A stretch of DNA of 64,000 bases, from contig LWTK01000055.1 of assembly GCA_003326205.1 (NCBI GenBank), positions 20,052 through 84,051 of the forward strand. The letters run 5' to 3'. Made by a program: the position numbers and the translations under genes. Positions 18,349 through 27,593 of the stretch are shown here, in pieces. The stretch comes from Nostoc sp. ATCC 43529 (GTDB taxonomy: Bacteria; Cyanobacteriota; Cyanobacteriia; Cyanobacteriales; Nostocaceae). Below the pieces are notes generated by a model that saw nothing but the letters and a program-made list of their open reading frames with translations, was not told the DNA's origin and did no database searches. The number at the start of each line of letters is the position of its first letter. Within the stretch, counting starts at the first letter, position 1.

Positions 18349-18516
18349 GAGAACATTCCTGTTTTTAGTGAGAACGCTTCTGTTTCAAATGAGAATGTTC
18401 TTGTTCCAAATGAGAATGTTCTTGTTTCAAGTGAGAATGTTCTTATTCCAAATGAGAACGTTCCTGTTTCAAACGAGAATGTTCTTGTTCTAAGTTGGAA
18501 TGATGGTGTTCTGAGG
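18349..18516. repeat. Degenerate 21-bp tandem array, 8 copies
   Basis: GAGAA(T/C)GTTC recurs at 18349, 18370, 18391, 18412, 18433, 18454, 18475 and, degenerate, at 18496. The period is exactly 21 bp. One frame reads as NENVLVP heptads, but no start codon or ribosome site supports translation. The remaining spacer (18291-18689) holds no gene. Confidence 0.85.
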
Positions 18517-18689
18517 GCGTAGATATAGCCCGCCCTTAGACATTGCTCTCCCTTTTTACTCGAAATTTCTTGTTCCCAGGTAAAATAATGGTGTTCTGGG
18601 GGCGTAGGCGTAGTCCGTCAGAGATATTACTCCACTCCAGTTTAGTTTTAGAACGATCTGACCCACAATAAATTAGTATAAAATTACCG

Positions 18690-18926
18690 ATGAATCAAGA
18701 ACTGACTCAAGCGATCGCCTCTGAAATTCAGTTATTTCAGAATATTGAACAAAAAGAAAACTTTCTGTTTTTACTCGGTGCTTTACTTGCTAAAGTAATT
18801 AGCTTAAAAAAAGCTGCGGAAGTCATGCAGCTAGAACCAGCAGAATTACTCAAGATTCTAGACTTGATGGGAATTGAGTTTTCGTATCTCTGTGAAGAAG
18901 ATGTTGCTTTAGAAAAAAGCTGGTGA
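18690..18926 (+). CDS. UPF0175 antitoxin
   Basis: The 78-residue protein carries the UPF0175 core LGALLAKVISLKKAAEVMQL, a helix-turn-helix-like segment, followed by LLDLMGIEFSYL-like residues typical of the family. Members pair with DUF3368 PIN toxins, and such a gene follows after 4 bp. A role as DNA-binding antitoxin and autorepressor is inferred from that pairing. Confidence 0.85.
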   Translation: MNQELTQAIASEIQLFQNIEQKENFLFLLGALLAKVISLKKAAEVMQLEPAELLKILDLMGIEFSYLCEEDVALEKSW

Positions 18927-18930
18927 ATGA

Positions 18931-19416
18931 ATGCAGATTGTTCTTAATTCATCACCCCTGATTTTTTTGTCAAAGTTAAACTATTTGAATCAGTTTATTG
19001 AATCTCCTGATGATTTCTACATTCCTCAATCCGTTGCAGATGAAATCAAAGTTAAATCAGATCCATCTAGCCAAACTATTCAAGCTCTGATTAACTCTGG
19101 TAATCTTCAAATTAGAGCATCAAAGTTAATAACCCTTGTCAATAGTTTAAATCAACGCTTGGGCAAAGGAGAATCAGAAGCTATTGCCTTGGCAATTGAG
19201 TTAAACACAGATTATGTTTTGCTAGATGACTCAACAGCCAGAAGAGAAGCCAAAAGACTTGGTTTAAATATCAAAGGTACGTTAGCCGTTATCAAGAAAT
19301 TGAGCAAAGATGGCAAAATCAGCATTGAAAGCTTAGATAAACTTTATCAACAACTTATGGAAATTGAGTTTAGAGTTAAGAGGTCTTTGTTCGATCGAAT
19401 CTTTTTTGAAGATTGA
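18931..19416 (+). CDS. DUF3368 PIN-like toxin
   Basis: The 161-residue protein shows the PIN pattern in DUF3368 form: IVLNSSPLIFLSKL at the N-terminus, GKGESEAIALAIEL in the middle, VLLDDSTARREAKRLG and GTLAVIKKLSKDG. In this family Ser replaces the first PIN Asp region, while the later acidic residues are retained. It is probably an RNase toxin controlled by the UPF0175 protein just upstream. Confidence 0.85.
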   Translation: MQIVLNSSPLIFLSKLNYLNQFIESPDDFYIPQSVADEIKVKSDPSSQTIQALINSGNLQIRASKLITLVNSLNQRLGKGESEAIALAIELNTDYVLLDDSTARREAKRLGLNIKGTLAVIKKLSKDGKISIESLDKLYQQLMEIEFRVKRSLFDRIFFED

Positions 19417-19567
19417 TATTACTCTACGATCTCATCTTATGATGCTGGAGTTTCACCATTAGGCATCGCCTCTCCTCACAATAGCAAAAAACACAGCAAG
19501 AGATAGCAATTTATAAGTTCGCCTCAACTCATAGAATTATAAAAGTAAAAACTGCGATCGCTCAAAC

Positions 19568-19774
19568 TCAACGTTGACCTTCTAAGGCTCAACGTTGACC
19601 TTCTAAGGCTCAACGTTGACCTTCTGAGGCTCAACGTTGACCTTCTGAGGCTCGACGTTGACCTTCTGAGGCTCGACGTTGACCTTCTGAGGCTCGACGT
19701 TGACCTTCTGAGGCTCGACGTTGACCTTCTGAGGCTCGACGTTGACCTTCTGAGGCTCGACGTTGACCTTTTGA
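19568..19774. repeat. 21-bp tandem array, 10 copies
   Basis: ACGTTGACCT recurs ten times at exact 21-bp spacing from 19571 to 19760. The unit has little variation (CTCGACG vs CTCAACG; CTGAGG vs CTAAGG). It contains no stops in several frames, so long spurious reading frames cross it. The surrounding spacer 19417-19939 has no gene. Confidence 0.95.
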
Positions 19775-19939
19775 TTGCAAGCAATTCGCCTTTGAGAGTT
19801 GAAAAATGAATATAATTGCGAACGCTTGACTTTCAAGACAGTCGCTACACAGTTTTAGAGCGATCGCTTTGCCTAAATTGTAGAATGATGAGCATAGAAG
19901 TTGCATCGGCGAGTCAAGAGACATCACTGCTACGGAAAT

Positions 19940-20191
19940 TCAAAGGCTATTCCATTCTTCCAGGGTAATTTCCCTCTGGATAATCACCTCAACTTCCTGA
20001 ATCATCATCCTTAATTGGGGTACAGAATACTCATCATTAGAAGGGATAGTTAAGCGATGTTGCCCATACACCATAAACTGATGTCTTGCACCAGAAAAAG
20101 CCCCTTCAAAGCCAAGTTGCCGTAATTTTTTGACAAATTCCCTACGCTTACACGGTATCCATCGGCTCCTTGTTGAGGTCAATATTATCAA
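19940..20191 (-). CDS. hicA: HicA-type mRNA interferase toxin
   Basis: The 83-residue protein has the HicA fold pattern: PCKRREFVKKLRQLGFEG, then GARHQFMVYGQHRLTIPS with the catalytic His in a dsRBD-like fold. The ATG at 20191 lies inside the end of the upstream antitoxin gene (44-bp overlap); the recognisable HicA residues begin about 12 codons later, so a later non-ATG start is also possible. It would cleave mRNA when free of HicB. Confidence 0.85.
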   Translation of the reverse strand: MIILTSTRSRWIPCKRREFVKKLRQLGFEGAFSGARHQFMVYGQHRLTIPSNDEYSVPQLRMMIQEVEVIIQREITLEEWNSL

Positions 20192-20408
20192 TTACTGGTA
20201 GAGAATGTCCCAGCTTTAACCCAAGCAAAATCCAGTCTTCCAGGGTTGAGCGTAATTCATTCTCACACTCGCGCAAAGTCGAAGCAAAGGCTATTACACC
20301 TTTGCAAGCAGGAATTTTACCTGTAAATGTACCATCTTCTAACTTGTCATAAATTGCCTGGGCGATCGCTCGGTCAACATAGTCGCTCAGAATAAACTTT
20401 ATCGCCAT
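20148..20408 (-). CDS. hicB: HicB-family antitoxin
   Basis: The 86-residue protein has the HicB partial RNase H-like fold: DGTFTGKIPACKGVIAFASTLRECENELRSTLEDWILLGL. No DNA-binding tail is obvious. It precedes and overlaps hicA, an antitoxin-first order that suits translational coupling. Confidence 0.83.
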   Translation of the reverse strand: MAIKFILSDYVDRAIAQAIYDKLEDGTFTGKIPACKGVIAFASTLRECENELRSTLEDWILLGLKLGHSLPVIDNIDLNKEPMDTV

Positions 20409-20678
20409 GAAATCTCGCGTTGTGCTACCAGTTTAATCTTATGTTGAATATCTGATGTTGAATAATGGTGTTTCGCCGATGCAGTATCTACGCCTTAGAA
20501 AAGAAGTGTAAATTTACAAGCGATCGCCTGTGAGAGTTGAGAGATGAATATAATTGCGATCGCTAGAGTACAATTAGCTTGCTTTGATGCAGGCGATTGC
20601 TTTTATATTCAAGCTCAAGTTCCGAGTTTTGAGTAAATAAGCAAAATTCTTCACTCAGCACTCGGAACTCAGCACTCT

Positions 20679-21425
20679 CTAAGCCATTACCATCCCACCA
20701 TCGACATTAAAAACTTGTCCGGTGATGTAGGCGGCGGCGGGGTCGGCGGCGAGGAACCGCACCATGCCAGCGACTTCTTCTGGTTGACCAAAGCGACTCA
20801 GGGGGATGAATTTGAGAATATCGTCGGTGTTGTTAAGGTCACTAGTCATGTCTGTGGCGATGAAACCAGGGGCGACGGCGTTAACGGTGATGCCACGAGA
20901 TGCAAGTTCTTTGGCGACGGTTTTGGTAAAACCAATTACACCTGCTTTGGCGGCGCTGTAGTTTGCCTGACCTGGGTTGCCCATTTGCCCTGCAACGGAG
21001 GTAATGCTGATAATCCGTCCCGATCGCTGTTTGAGCATGATTTTACTGACGGCACGCGTACATAAAAACACACCGGTTAAATTCAAGTCGATGACAGCTT
21101 GCCAATCTTCTGGCTTTAAGCGCAACAGCAGTGTATCGCGGGTAATACCTGCGTTGTTGACTAAGATATCCACACGCTTAAACTTTTCCATGACGGCGTT
21201 AACTAGCGCGTCTACTTGCTCGACTTTAGAAACGTCTGCTTGGAGAGCGATCGCCTGACCTCCTGCTGTGGTAATTTCTGTAACAACTGCTTCAGCTGCT
21301 GCGCTGGAACTGGCATAATTAACAACTACGATCGCTCCTTGTGTGGCTAATTCGATGGCGATCGCTCGTCCAATTCCCCGCGAAGCACCTGTGACAATTG
21401 CGACTTTATCTTTTAATAGTGTCAT
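20679..21425 (-). CDS. fabG: 3-oxoacyl-[acyl-carrier-protein] reductase
   Basis: The 248-residue short-chain dehydrogenase has the usual FabG length and motifs: NADPH loop GASRGIGRAIA, NNAG, catalytic Ser in ISITSVAG, catalytic YSAAKAG and the C-terminal ITGQVFNVDGGMVM. It reduces 3-oxoacyl-ACP in fatty-acid elongation. It stands alone between toxin-antitoxin modules, so the accessory genes appear to have inserted around a core gene. Confidence 0.93.
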   Translation of the reverse strand: MTLLKDKVAIVTGASRGIGRAIAIELATQGAIVVVNYASSSAAAEAVVTEITTAGGQAIALQADVSKVEQVDALVNAVMEKFKRVDILVNNAGITRDTLLLRLKPEDWQAVIDLNLTGVFLCTRAVSKIMLKQRSGRIISITSVAGQMGNPGQANYSAAKAGVIGFTKTVAKELASRGITVNAVAPGFIATDMTSDLNNTDDILKFIPLSRFGQPEEVAGMVRFLAADPAAAYITGQVFNVDGGMVMA

Positions 21426-21561
21426 TTAATGTCCCTCAATCTTCAGAATACCGCGCTAATTATCTTATGGCGATTTAGGGAACATCTGAAATATTGTTTG
21501 GATAAAATCTAACTATTGCGCGGTGACAATCTTGCTAGGATGAGGCAATTTAGATAACTAA

Positions 21562-21906
21562 TTAGCTAGATATAACTCGATTAACACGAATTAATTGTCC
21601 TTTGAAGCTTTCAACTTGAGTAATAACTTGGTGTATACGATTAGCAAAATTTTCCCAGTTGCGATCGTCTCTACAAATAATAATACCTGAATGCTCTGGG
21701 TGATTATAATGTAGTTTTAGGAAATCTATACGATTTAGAGTTAAAATAGCACGTTCTTCCTGGGTAGCAAATTCTAACACTTGCAAATCAGGTATCTTAG
21801 TATTCGCGTTTCCTGCTTCTTGTACTGTTAAAATATCGTGTCATAATGAGCGCAGAATTTCTACCACAGCGCGTGGAAAATGTTCATCTGCGTAGAGACG
21901 TGCCAT
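21562..21906 (-). pseudogene. DUF5615 PIN-like toxin, broken by an in-frame TGA
   Basis: Reading from the ATG at 21906, the frame gives MARLYADEHFPRAVVEILRS-L, a TGA at 21843-21841, then HDILTVQEAGNANTKIPD and on to IRVNRVISS at 21562. The N-terminal Asp and the VLEFATQEERAILTLNRIDF segment are typical of DUF5615 proteins, where the stop position is normally Gly (LGHD). A single GGA-to-TGA change explains the break. A downstream start could still give a 74-residue fragment lacking the first acidic residue. It directly follows the DUF433 gene. Confidence 0.85.
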
Positions 21907-22236
21907 TTATTCTGCTTCGTTATTTTCTTTAATATCCCGTGCAATTTCCTCACTAAATGCCTCTGCATAAGCCCAAGCATTTGCTATATCTGTTGCTGAT
22001 AAACTCGGATAATTACTCAGTATATCTGCTTCACTATATCCTAAATTACGAGCATTAACTAATCCCCAAACAGGAATACGAGTGTTAGCAATACAGGCTT
22101 TTCCACTACAGATTTCTGGTGTTTTTTCGATACCTTCCCAATGATTAGCAAGACTTTGGGAAAGAATGTTAATAATTTTAGCTTTTTGTGCTTGTGTTAA
22201 CTTTAGCAATTCTGCTTCTAACTCTTTGAATATCAT
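21907..22236 (-). CDS. DUF433 antitoxin-like protein
   Basis: The 109-residue protein contains the DUF433 core: PEICSGKACIANTRIPVWGLVNARNLGYSEADILSNYPSLSATDI, a helix-turn-helix-like domain. The preceding 35 residues are a helical extension. DUF433 proteins commonly pair with DUF5615 toxins; here the stop codon abuts the toxin's ATG, and the toxin frame is broken. Confidence 0.85.
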   Translation of the reverse strand: MIFKELEAELLKLTQAQKAKIINILSQSLANHWEGIEKTPEICSGKACIANTRIPVWGLVNARNLGYSEADILSNYPSLSATDIANAWAYAEAFSEEIARDIKENNEAE

Positions 22237-22622
22237 AGTTGTAGTAACAATTAACTATCTATTTTATTTGCTAATAAATGGATAACATTGAGGAATATAT
22301 TGTTGGTTTAATTATAACTGTCTAGGTGAGAGCCTTTTAGACATCGCCAAATTCGATAAACTACCACGTCTGTAGACATAAGCCTCGTGAAACTCTGTAT
22401 AATCATTTGGTTACGTCAAAATAGGTAGAAATAAATCTCTAACTGCTATACACAAAATAATACAATATCTCTATTTTATTAGGATTATTTAATATTTTTG
22501 CTAGCGAACTAGTCTATATTGAAGAATGTAATCTTTTCGTGAGAAAAACTCATAAACATATACCGATTTTATATTCTAAGAATTACCATTGAAACAAACA
22601 ATTGAAAAGCGGTGTGTATCAC
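22237..22622. other. AT-rich intergenic region
   Basis: No gene was found in about 390 bp between divergent genes. It should contain the thioredoxin promoter, but no convincing -35/-10 pair was identified. Confidence 0.4.
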
Positions 22623-22940
22623 ATGGCAACTAAAAAACAATTTAACAGCTTTGAAGAGATGCTGTCTGATTCTGATGTGCCCGTATTGGTAGATTTTTAT
22701 GCTGAGTGGTGCGGGCCATGTCAGATGATGGTGCCAATTTTAGAACAAGTGAATGCCCAACTCAAGGATCGCCTGCGGATTGTCAAAATCGACACGGAAA
22801 AATACACGCAATTGGCTACTCAGTATCAAATTTATGCTCTACCAACCCTAGTACTATTTAAGAAGGGTGAGCCTGTGGAGCGAATTGAGGGTGTAAGACA
22901 AGCAGCGGATTTGGTCAAACTTCTACAAACAATAGTTTAA
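22623..22940 (+). CDS. Thioredoxin (m-type like)
   Basis: The protein is about 105 residues from the ATG at 22623; a TTG at 22602 would add only seven residues. The redox motif WCGPC is at about residues 30-34, with the conserved cis-Pro in YALPTLVLFKKG. It reduces disulphides in target enzymes in the cytosol, normally fed by ferredoxin- or NADPH-thioredoxin reductase. The gene is monocistronic. Confidence 0.92.
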   Translation: MATKKQFNSFEEMLSDSDVPVLVDFYAEWCGPCQMMVPILEQVNAQLKDRLRIVKIDTEKYTQLATQYQIYALPTLVLFKKGEPVERIEGVRQAADLVKLLQTIV

Positions 22941-22988
22941 GTAGTAAGCTAACGCGCCTACATATTGCACAAACTCCGTGTAGACCGT

Positions 22989-23012
22989 CATTAGTCATTA
23001 GTCATTAGTCAA
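22989..23012. repeat. Short TTAGTCA heptamer array
   Basis: About three copies of the 7-bp unit lie downstream of the thioredoxin gene, the same family as the array at 8651-8777. Confidence 0.8.
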
Positions 23013-23211
23013 AAGTGTTTACCAATTGGACTTTGGACAATTGACTTAGGACAACCTCACCAGTTGATGTGCAATCTTATTTGCGTAACAGCTTATTGAG
23101 AATTTGGTGTTATGGCAGGCAACAGGCAATAGGCTTGAAAATCTCTTTGTGTAAAGGTTTTATGCTGGGTTTATCACTAACCTACCTGACAACTGCTATG
23201 GTTCCCAAAGG

Positions 23212-23233
23212 CGCGAAATCTCGCGTCTTTTTT
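23212..23233 (+). terminator. Rho-independent terminator-like hairpin
   Basis: Stem CGCGA / TCGCG with loop AATC, followed by TCTTTTTT. It lies about 270 bp after the thioredoxin gene and could end its transcript. The rest of 22941-23409 holds no convincing gene. Confidence 0.6.
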
Positions 23234-23409
23234 AGTAGGTTAGCACTGCTGTAATACTCTACGAATCGCCGTTTGATTGAACTATTACCGAAGAAAACCT
23301 TAAGCAAACATTAAGCATAACTACTTATATGTCTTCAGAAAGTAGTTTAGAAATTAGGAGAGCTATATTGTATAGATATAATAATTTTTTTTGACAAGTG
23401 AGACAAATT

Positions 23410-23571
23410 ATGGGTGATAAGCAACAAATACCCAACAAAGCTTATATTTGGGTGAATATTGATTTTGATAAGGTTAAAGGCAGAATAAATGTGGTGACTT
23501 CCAAAATTGAGCAGGTTATCCAAAAGTATCAGTTTTCAAAAAGTAATGACTCAGGCAAAAGGAACAATTAA
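23410..23571 (+). CDS. Small hypothetical protein (53 aa)
   Basis: An ATG at 23410 opens a 53-codon frame (MGDKQQIPNKAYIWVNIDF...) ending at TAA 23571. A TATAAT hexamer lies at 23377-23382, about 30 bp before the start, with only a weak -35 match. The composition is soluble and Lys-rich at the C-terminus. I do not recognise a family. Confidence 0.4.
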   Translation: MGDKQQIPNKAYIWVNIDFDKVKGRINVVTSKIEQVIQKYQFSKSNDSGKRNN

Positions 23572-23607
23572 GTTGTTTGCAAAGGAATTGCAGTTGATGT
23601 TTTTTGC

Positions 23608-24528
23608 TTAAGAACGCCTTACATTCAAACAACACCATTCTTTGCGCTTCCACAGAGTAGCAACTACCCAACCATGTTTTTCTAAGGCGTCAGCGACGGC
23701 TTTAGATTGTTCGAGTAAAATACCGCTGAAGATAGCCCAAGTATCAAGCTTAGCGATCGCACTAATTTCTGGAACCAACTCAATAATTACATTAGCCAAA
23801 ATATTGCAAACAATACCGTCTACTGGTTTTTCCAGCAGTGTTGTCAACACGTCTACACTTCCTAGTGCTGGTATTAAACGTTCTGCGCTAATTTCATTCA
23901 AAGTCCGATTGCTGATAGTTGATTGCACAGCCAACGGGTCATTATCAACCGCGTAGACTTTCTCTGCCCCTAGTAGCAATGCTCCAATGGAAAGTATACC
24001 AGAACCACAGCCAATGTCAGCAATTACCGCAGATTTTTGCTTGCCACCAGTGCCCACAAATGATTGTGGTACTTCACTCAGACGCATTTCCAAAGATTCT
24101 AAACATAGTTGAGTCGTGGCATGGTTTCCCGTACCAAATGCTACACCAGGATCGAGACGAATTACCAAGCGTTCGGTTGTTTTTGGTAATGGTAACCAAG
24201 CAGGATTAATCAAAAAGCGATCGCCAATTTCTTGGGGGTGCCAATATTGTTTCCAGCTAGTGGCCCAATCTTCTTCATCAATCAATTCCCAGCGCAGGGT
24301 GGGAGATGAAAGCCCTACACAGAGCGCATCTTGACGCAGCCGCAGCGATAGTGCAGCCAAATCTAGTAATTGTGTTTGAATTGTCGGCAAGTAACCCCTA
24401 ATTAAAGAGGAATTTCCTTTGCTTTCACTAGCAGTACCACGACAGCCAAAATCCTCCAGCCGCCAAAAGATAGAATCTTCCAGGTCTGGTTCGCATAAAA
24501 TTTGTAATTCCCACCAGGTGTTTGCCAT
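23608..24528 (-). CDS. prmA: Ribosomal protein L11 methyltransferase
   Basis: The 306-residue protein has the PrmA layout: an N-terminal recognition domain (MANTWWELQILCEPDLED) and a class I SAM methyltransferase domain with DPGVAFGTGNHATTQLCLE, motif I ADIGCGSGILSIGALLLGA, acidic VYAVDNDPLAV and the NPPF-like NILANVI. It trimethylates ribosomal protein L11. The serA gene lies just upstream on the same strand, separated by a heptamer array. Confidence 0.93.
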   Translation of the reverse strand: MANTWWELQILCEPDLEDSIFWRLEDFGCRGTASESKGNSSLIRGYLPTIQTQLLDLAALSLRLRQDALCVGLSSPTLRWELIDEEDWATSWKQYWHPQEIGDRFLINPAWLPLPKTTERLVIRLDPGVAFGTGNHATTQLCLESLEMRLSEVPQSFVGTGGKQKSAVIADIGCGSGILSIGALLLGAEKVYAVDNDPLAVQSTISNRTLNEISAERLIPALGSVDVLTTLLEKPVDGIVCNILANVIIELVPEISAIAKLDTWAIFSGILLEQSKAVADALEKHGWVVATLWKRKEWCCLNVRRS

Positions 24529-24549
24529 ATTTGAGTGCTGAGTATGAAA

Positions 24550-24595
24550 GAGTTAGGAGTTAGGAGTTAGGAGTTAGGAGTTAGGAGTTAGGAGT
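24550..24595. repeat. Heptamer tandem repeat GTTAGGA
   Basis: About six copies of AGTTAGG lie between serA and prmA. Confidence 0.9.
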
Positions 24596-24662
24596 TTTAT
24601 TTTTTAACTTTTAACTCCTCACTCCTAATTTTTCTTCACTCCTAACTTTTTTCACTTAGCAC

Positions 24663-26243
24663 TCATAGAGTTACTGTATAAGCGTCCCGAATGCCAGGGA
24701 CTTTAATAATCTCATCTAAAATGCCCTCAGGTAAAGGGTCATCTATGCTCAGAGCCATGACTGCATCACCACGGACGATTTTTCGGCCGACTTGCATACT
24801 GGCAATGTTCACATTGAAACTGCCAAGCAGCGAACCGAGTTTACCGATAATTCCCGGCATATCGCGGTGTAGGGTAAACAGCATATATTTACTGGGTGGG
24901 ACGTTAATCGGGAAACCGTCAACATCGGTGAGATGAATTTCTCGCTCACCCAACAAAGCGCCTGTGACAGAATGAGTACCCAAAGTACCCGTGGCTTCTA
25001 GGTGCAGTGTGCCGGCATAATCTCTAACAGAAGCGTCGCGGGTTTCAATTACGCGAATTCCCCGTTCTTTGGCTTCGATGCTGGCATTTACGTAATTTAC
25101 CCGTTCCCGCAAAGCTTGGTAAAGTAATCCTTTGAGGGCAGCTACTACCAAAGGTTGACTTTTGTTAGTTGCGAGTTCCCCTTGCAGTCGCACATTCAGA
25201 ACTTCCACTCGTCCGCCAGCTAGCTGTCCTACTAAATTACCTAGAGTTTCTGCTAGTTGCATGTAGGGTTTGAGTTCTTCCAACACATCGGGGCCGAGTC
25301 CGGGAATGTTAACGGCTGAACGTGCTGGTAGTCCTAACAGTACATCCCGAATTTGTTCGGCGACATCAATGGCTACATTCACTTGTGCTTCCGTGGTGGA
25401 TGCTCCCAAGTGGGGGGTGAGGATGACTTCCTTACCTAGCGATCGCAATTCCGATTCTCCCAGCGGTTCTGACTCGAACACATCCAGGGCTGCACCTGCA
25501 ATTTTACCAGCTTTGATTGCTGCTGCTAAAGCATTTTCTTCAATGATCCCACCACGAGCGCAGTTAACAATCCGGGCTGTCGGTTTCATCTTTGCCAGAG
25601 TTACGGCATTGATTAAGTGGGTAGTTTCTGGAGTTTTCGGGATGTGTAGGGTGATATAATCTGCTTGCTGGAAGAGTAAATCCAGTTCTACTAACTGACA
25701 GCCAATTTGTTCGGCTCGTTCTGTGGAGATAAAGGGATCATAAGCTAGTAATTTCATCCCCATTGCCTTAGCCACAGCAGCTACATGGGAGCCAATTTTA
25801 CCCAAACCGACAACACCGAGAGTTTTTTTGTAGACTTCTGCACCGATAAAGCTATTGCGATCCCATGCACCGCGTTTCACCGAAGCGTTAGCATCGGGGA
25901 TGTGGCGAGACAAAGCTAAAATCATCGCTATAGCATGTTCGGCAGCAGCAATAGTGTTTCCCTCTGGGGAATTAACTACAACAATTCCTCGGCGTGTGGC
26001 GGCGGGAACATCCACATTATCCACACCTACACCAGCGCGACCGATGATTTTTAGCTGGGTACCGGCTTCAATAATTTCTTGAGTGACGCGCGTACCAGAA
26101 CGAATCATTAGCGCGTCGTACTCACCAATAATTTCTATCAGTTCTGCTGGTTTAAGACCTGTTTTGACATCAACAGTAGCAACTTGAGAAAGAATGTCAA
26201 TTCCAGCTTGGTCAATAGAATCAGAGACAAGAACCTTAGACAT
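24663..26243 (-). CDS. serA: D-3-phosphoglycerate dehydrogenase
   Basis: The 526-residue protein is the long form of SerA. It has the catalytic domain with the NAD loop GVVGLGKIGSHVA, the arginine in NCARGGIIEE and the acid/base His in PHLGASTTEAQ. An intervening substrate-binding domain (about 325-450) and a C-terminal ACT domain (MLFTLHRDMPGIIGKLGSLL) follow. It oxidises 3-phosphoglycerate in the first step of serine synthesis; the ACT domain suggests feedback control by serine. All key residues appear intact. Confidence 0.95.
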   Translation of the reverse strand: MSKVLVSDSIDQAGIDILSQVATVDVKTGLKPAELIEIIGEYDALMIRSGTRVTQEIIEAGTQLKIIGRAGVGVDNVDVPAATRRGIVVVNSPEGNTIAAAEHAIAMILALSRHIPDANASVKRGAWDRNSFIGAEVYKKTLGVVGLGKIGSHVAAVAKAMGMKLLAYDPFISTERAEQIGCQLVELDLLFQQADYITLHIPKTPETTHLINAVTLAKMKPTARIVNCARGGIIEENALAAAIKAGKIAGAALDVFESEPLGESELRSLGKEVILTPHLGASTTEAQVNVAIDVAEQIRDVLLGLPARSAVNIPGLGPDVLEELKPYMQLAETLGNLVGQLAGGRVEVLNVRLQGELATNKSQPLVVAALKGLLYQALRERVNYVNASIEAKERGIRVIETRDASVRDYAGTLHLEATGTLGTHSVTGALLGEREIHLTDVDGFPINVPPSKYMLFTLHRDMPGIIGKLGSLLGSFNVNIASMQVGRKIVRGDAVMALSIDDPLPEGILDEIIKVPGIRDAYTVTL

Positions 26244-26688
26244 GATTACTTTATTTAAAGCTACAGGTTTTGCTGCACAAGACTTTTTAGTTTAGTCTTT
26301 ATCTGTCGCAATTCAGCAAAAATTATCAGTTTTAATATCAACTTAACCTTGAGTTACACTGCGTGCTGATAGTATGCGGGCGCGAGTTGCTTGGTAGTGA
26401 TATCCGCTGCCTCCTAGTCTTACAACGTGAATGGGTGTTTGCACTACCCTGTCGCTAAATATAAAGCATGAATGGCATCGAACTCTATATATTTATTAAT
26501 AGTTAAGAGTTACCAAAAATTTTGTCGGCTTCAGCAACTTTGCGGAATATGCCAATTGGTCAGTTAAACTAGCCGAGGCTTTTTGTTTACTTGCTGGAGG
26601 TCTTTTACACGTGTTCTACTAAAAATCGCTATAATTCTCGTGACCCAAAAACAACCAAGTGCTATTTGAGTTTTCGGGAGACGAAGCC
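26244..26688. other. Intergenic region without recognised features
   Basis: This spacer lies between the divergent serA and Uma2 genes. No tRNA, repeat array or credible small gene was seen. Confidence 0.4.
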
Positions 26689-27513
26689 ATGTTAGAGTAC
26701 AACTTGCCAAGGTACTTGCCTTCAGCCGAAGAACTACCCGACTCTGATGAAACCCCTGTGGATAATGAGCTACAAGAATTAATACCAGGTTTGCTGAAGT
26801 CGATACTGCTGATACTCTGGGCAGAACGCATGGACTGGTTTTTTGGCATAGATATGGGTATTTATTATCACCCCGATAAACCGCCCATTGTGCCAGATGG
26901 GTTTTTGAGCTTAGGAGTAGAGCGGTTTTATGATGAAGAACTACGTCCCAGTTATGTGCTATGGGATGAAAACATTCTACCGATTTTGGTATTAGAAGTT
27001 GTTTCCCAAAATTATCGCAAAGAATACAGCACTAAATTGGATGAATATGCAGCATTAGGTGTACTTTACTACGTGATTTATTCTTCTCGCCGCCGCCGCA
27101 AACCTCGATTAGAAGTGCATAAATTAATTAATGGTAAGTATGAATTGCAAGAAGGAAACCCCGTTTGGTTACCAGAAATTGGTTTAGGAATTGGTTGCGA
27201 AAGGGGAAACTATAGCGGCGTAACGCGAGAATGGATGTATTGGTATGATGAGACAGGAAAACGGTATCCCACACCAGCAGAACAAATTAAACTAGAAGTA
27301 GAACGCGCCCAACAAGAAGCACAACGCGCCCAGCAAGAAGCACAACGCGCCCAGCAAGAAGCACAACGCGCCCAGCAAGAAGCACAACGCGCCCAGCAAG
27401 AAGCACAACGCGCTCACCAAGAAGCACAACGCGCTGACATTGCAGAACAACGCGTTCAACAATTAGCAGAACAATTAAGAGCGCTGGGAATCGATCCAGA
27501 TAATCTAGGTTAG
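26689..27513 (+). CDS. Uma2-family (DUF820) PD-(D/E)XK protein with heptad tail
   Basis: The protein is about 274 residues from the ATG at 26689; an upstream in-frame ATG at 26659 is less likely. The Uma2 nuclease-like core at about 40-200 has PIVPDGFLSLG with the first acidic residue and ILVLEVVSQNYRKEYSTKL with the second acidic residue and Lys. The C-terminus is a run of near-perfect AQQEAQR heptads, encoded by 21-bp tandem repeats at 27301-27440, then a short leucine-rich end. The heptads predict a coiled coil for oligomerisation. Uma2 proteins are very numerous in cyanobacteria and their function is not established. Confidence 0.85.
   Translation: MLEYNLPRYLPSAEELPDSDETPVDNELQELIPGLLKSILLILWAERMDWFFGIDMGIYYHPDKPPIVPDGFLSLGVERFYDEELRPSYVLWDENILPILVLEVVSQNYRKEYSTKLDEYAALGVLYYVIYSSRRRRKPRLEVHKLINGKYELQEGNPVWLPEIGLGIGCERGNYSGVTREWMYWYDETGKRYPTPAEQIKLEVERAQQEAQRAQQEAQRAQQEAQRAQQEAQRAQQEAQRAHQEAQRADIAEQRVQQLAEQLRALGIDPDNLG
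27301..27440 (+). repeat. In-gene 21-bp repeats encoding heptads
   Basis: About six copies of GCGCCCAGCAAGAAGCACAA(C) at 21-bp spacing lie within the Uma2 gene. Each copy encodes one seven-residue coiled-coil unit. Confidence 0.9.
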
Positions 27514-27593
27514 GTAGATATTTGAAAACATTTTCAACAAAATTTTAAGATAATCTAGTTTTGTTACTAAAAGCTGTTAGGAAAGAAAAACTG

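Noticed and set aside
19524..19927. Overlapping reading frames across the 21-bp array
   Set aside because: The frames exist only because the 21-bp unit lacks stops; three frames on one strand are open at once and none resembles a protein.
14880..21843. Genetic-code change with UGA as glycine or another amino acid
   Set aside because: Many intact genes here end in TGA (helicase 11768, DUF790 12912, antitoxin 13170, UPF0175 18926), and one broken gene uses TAA, so ordinary nonsense mutation is simpler.
23069..23254. 61-codon frame after the thioredoxin gene
   Set aside because: It crosses a probable terminator hairpin and has no protein-like features.
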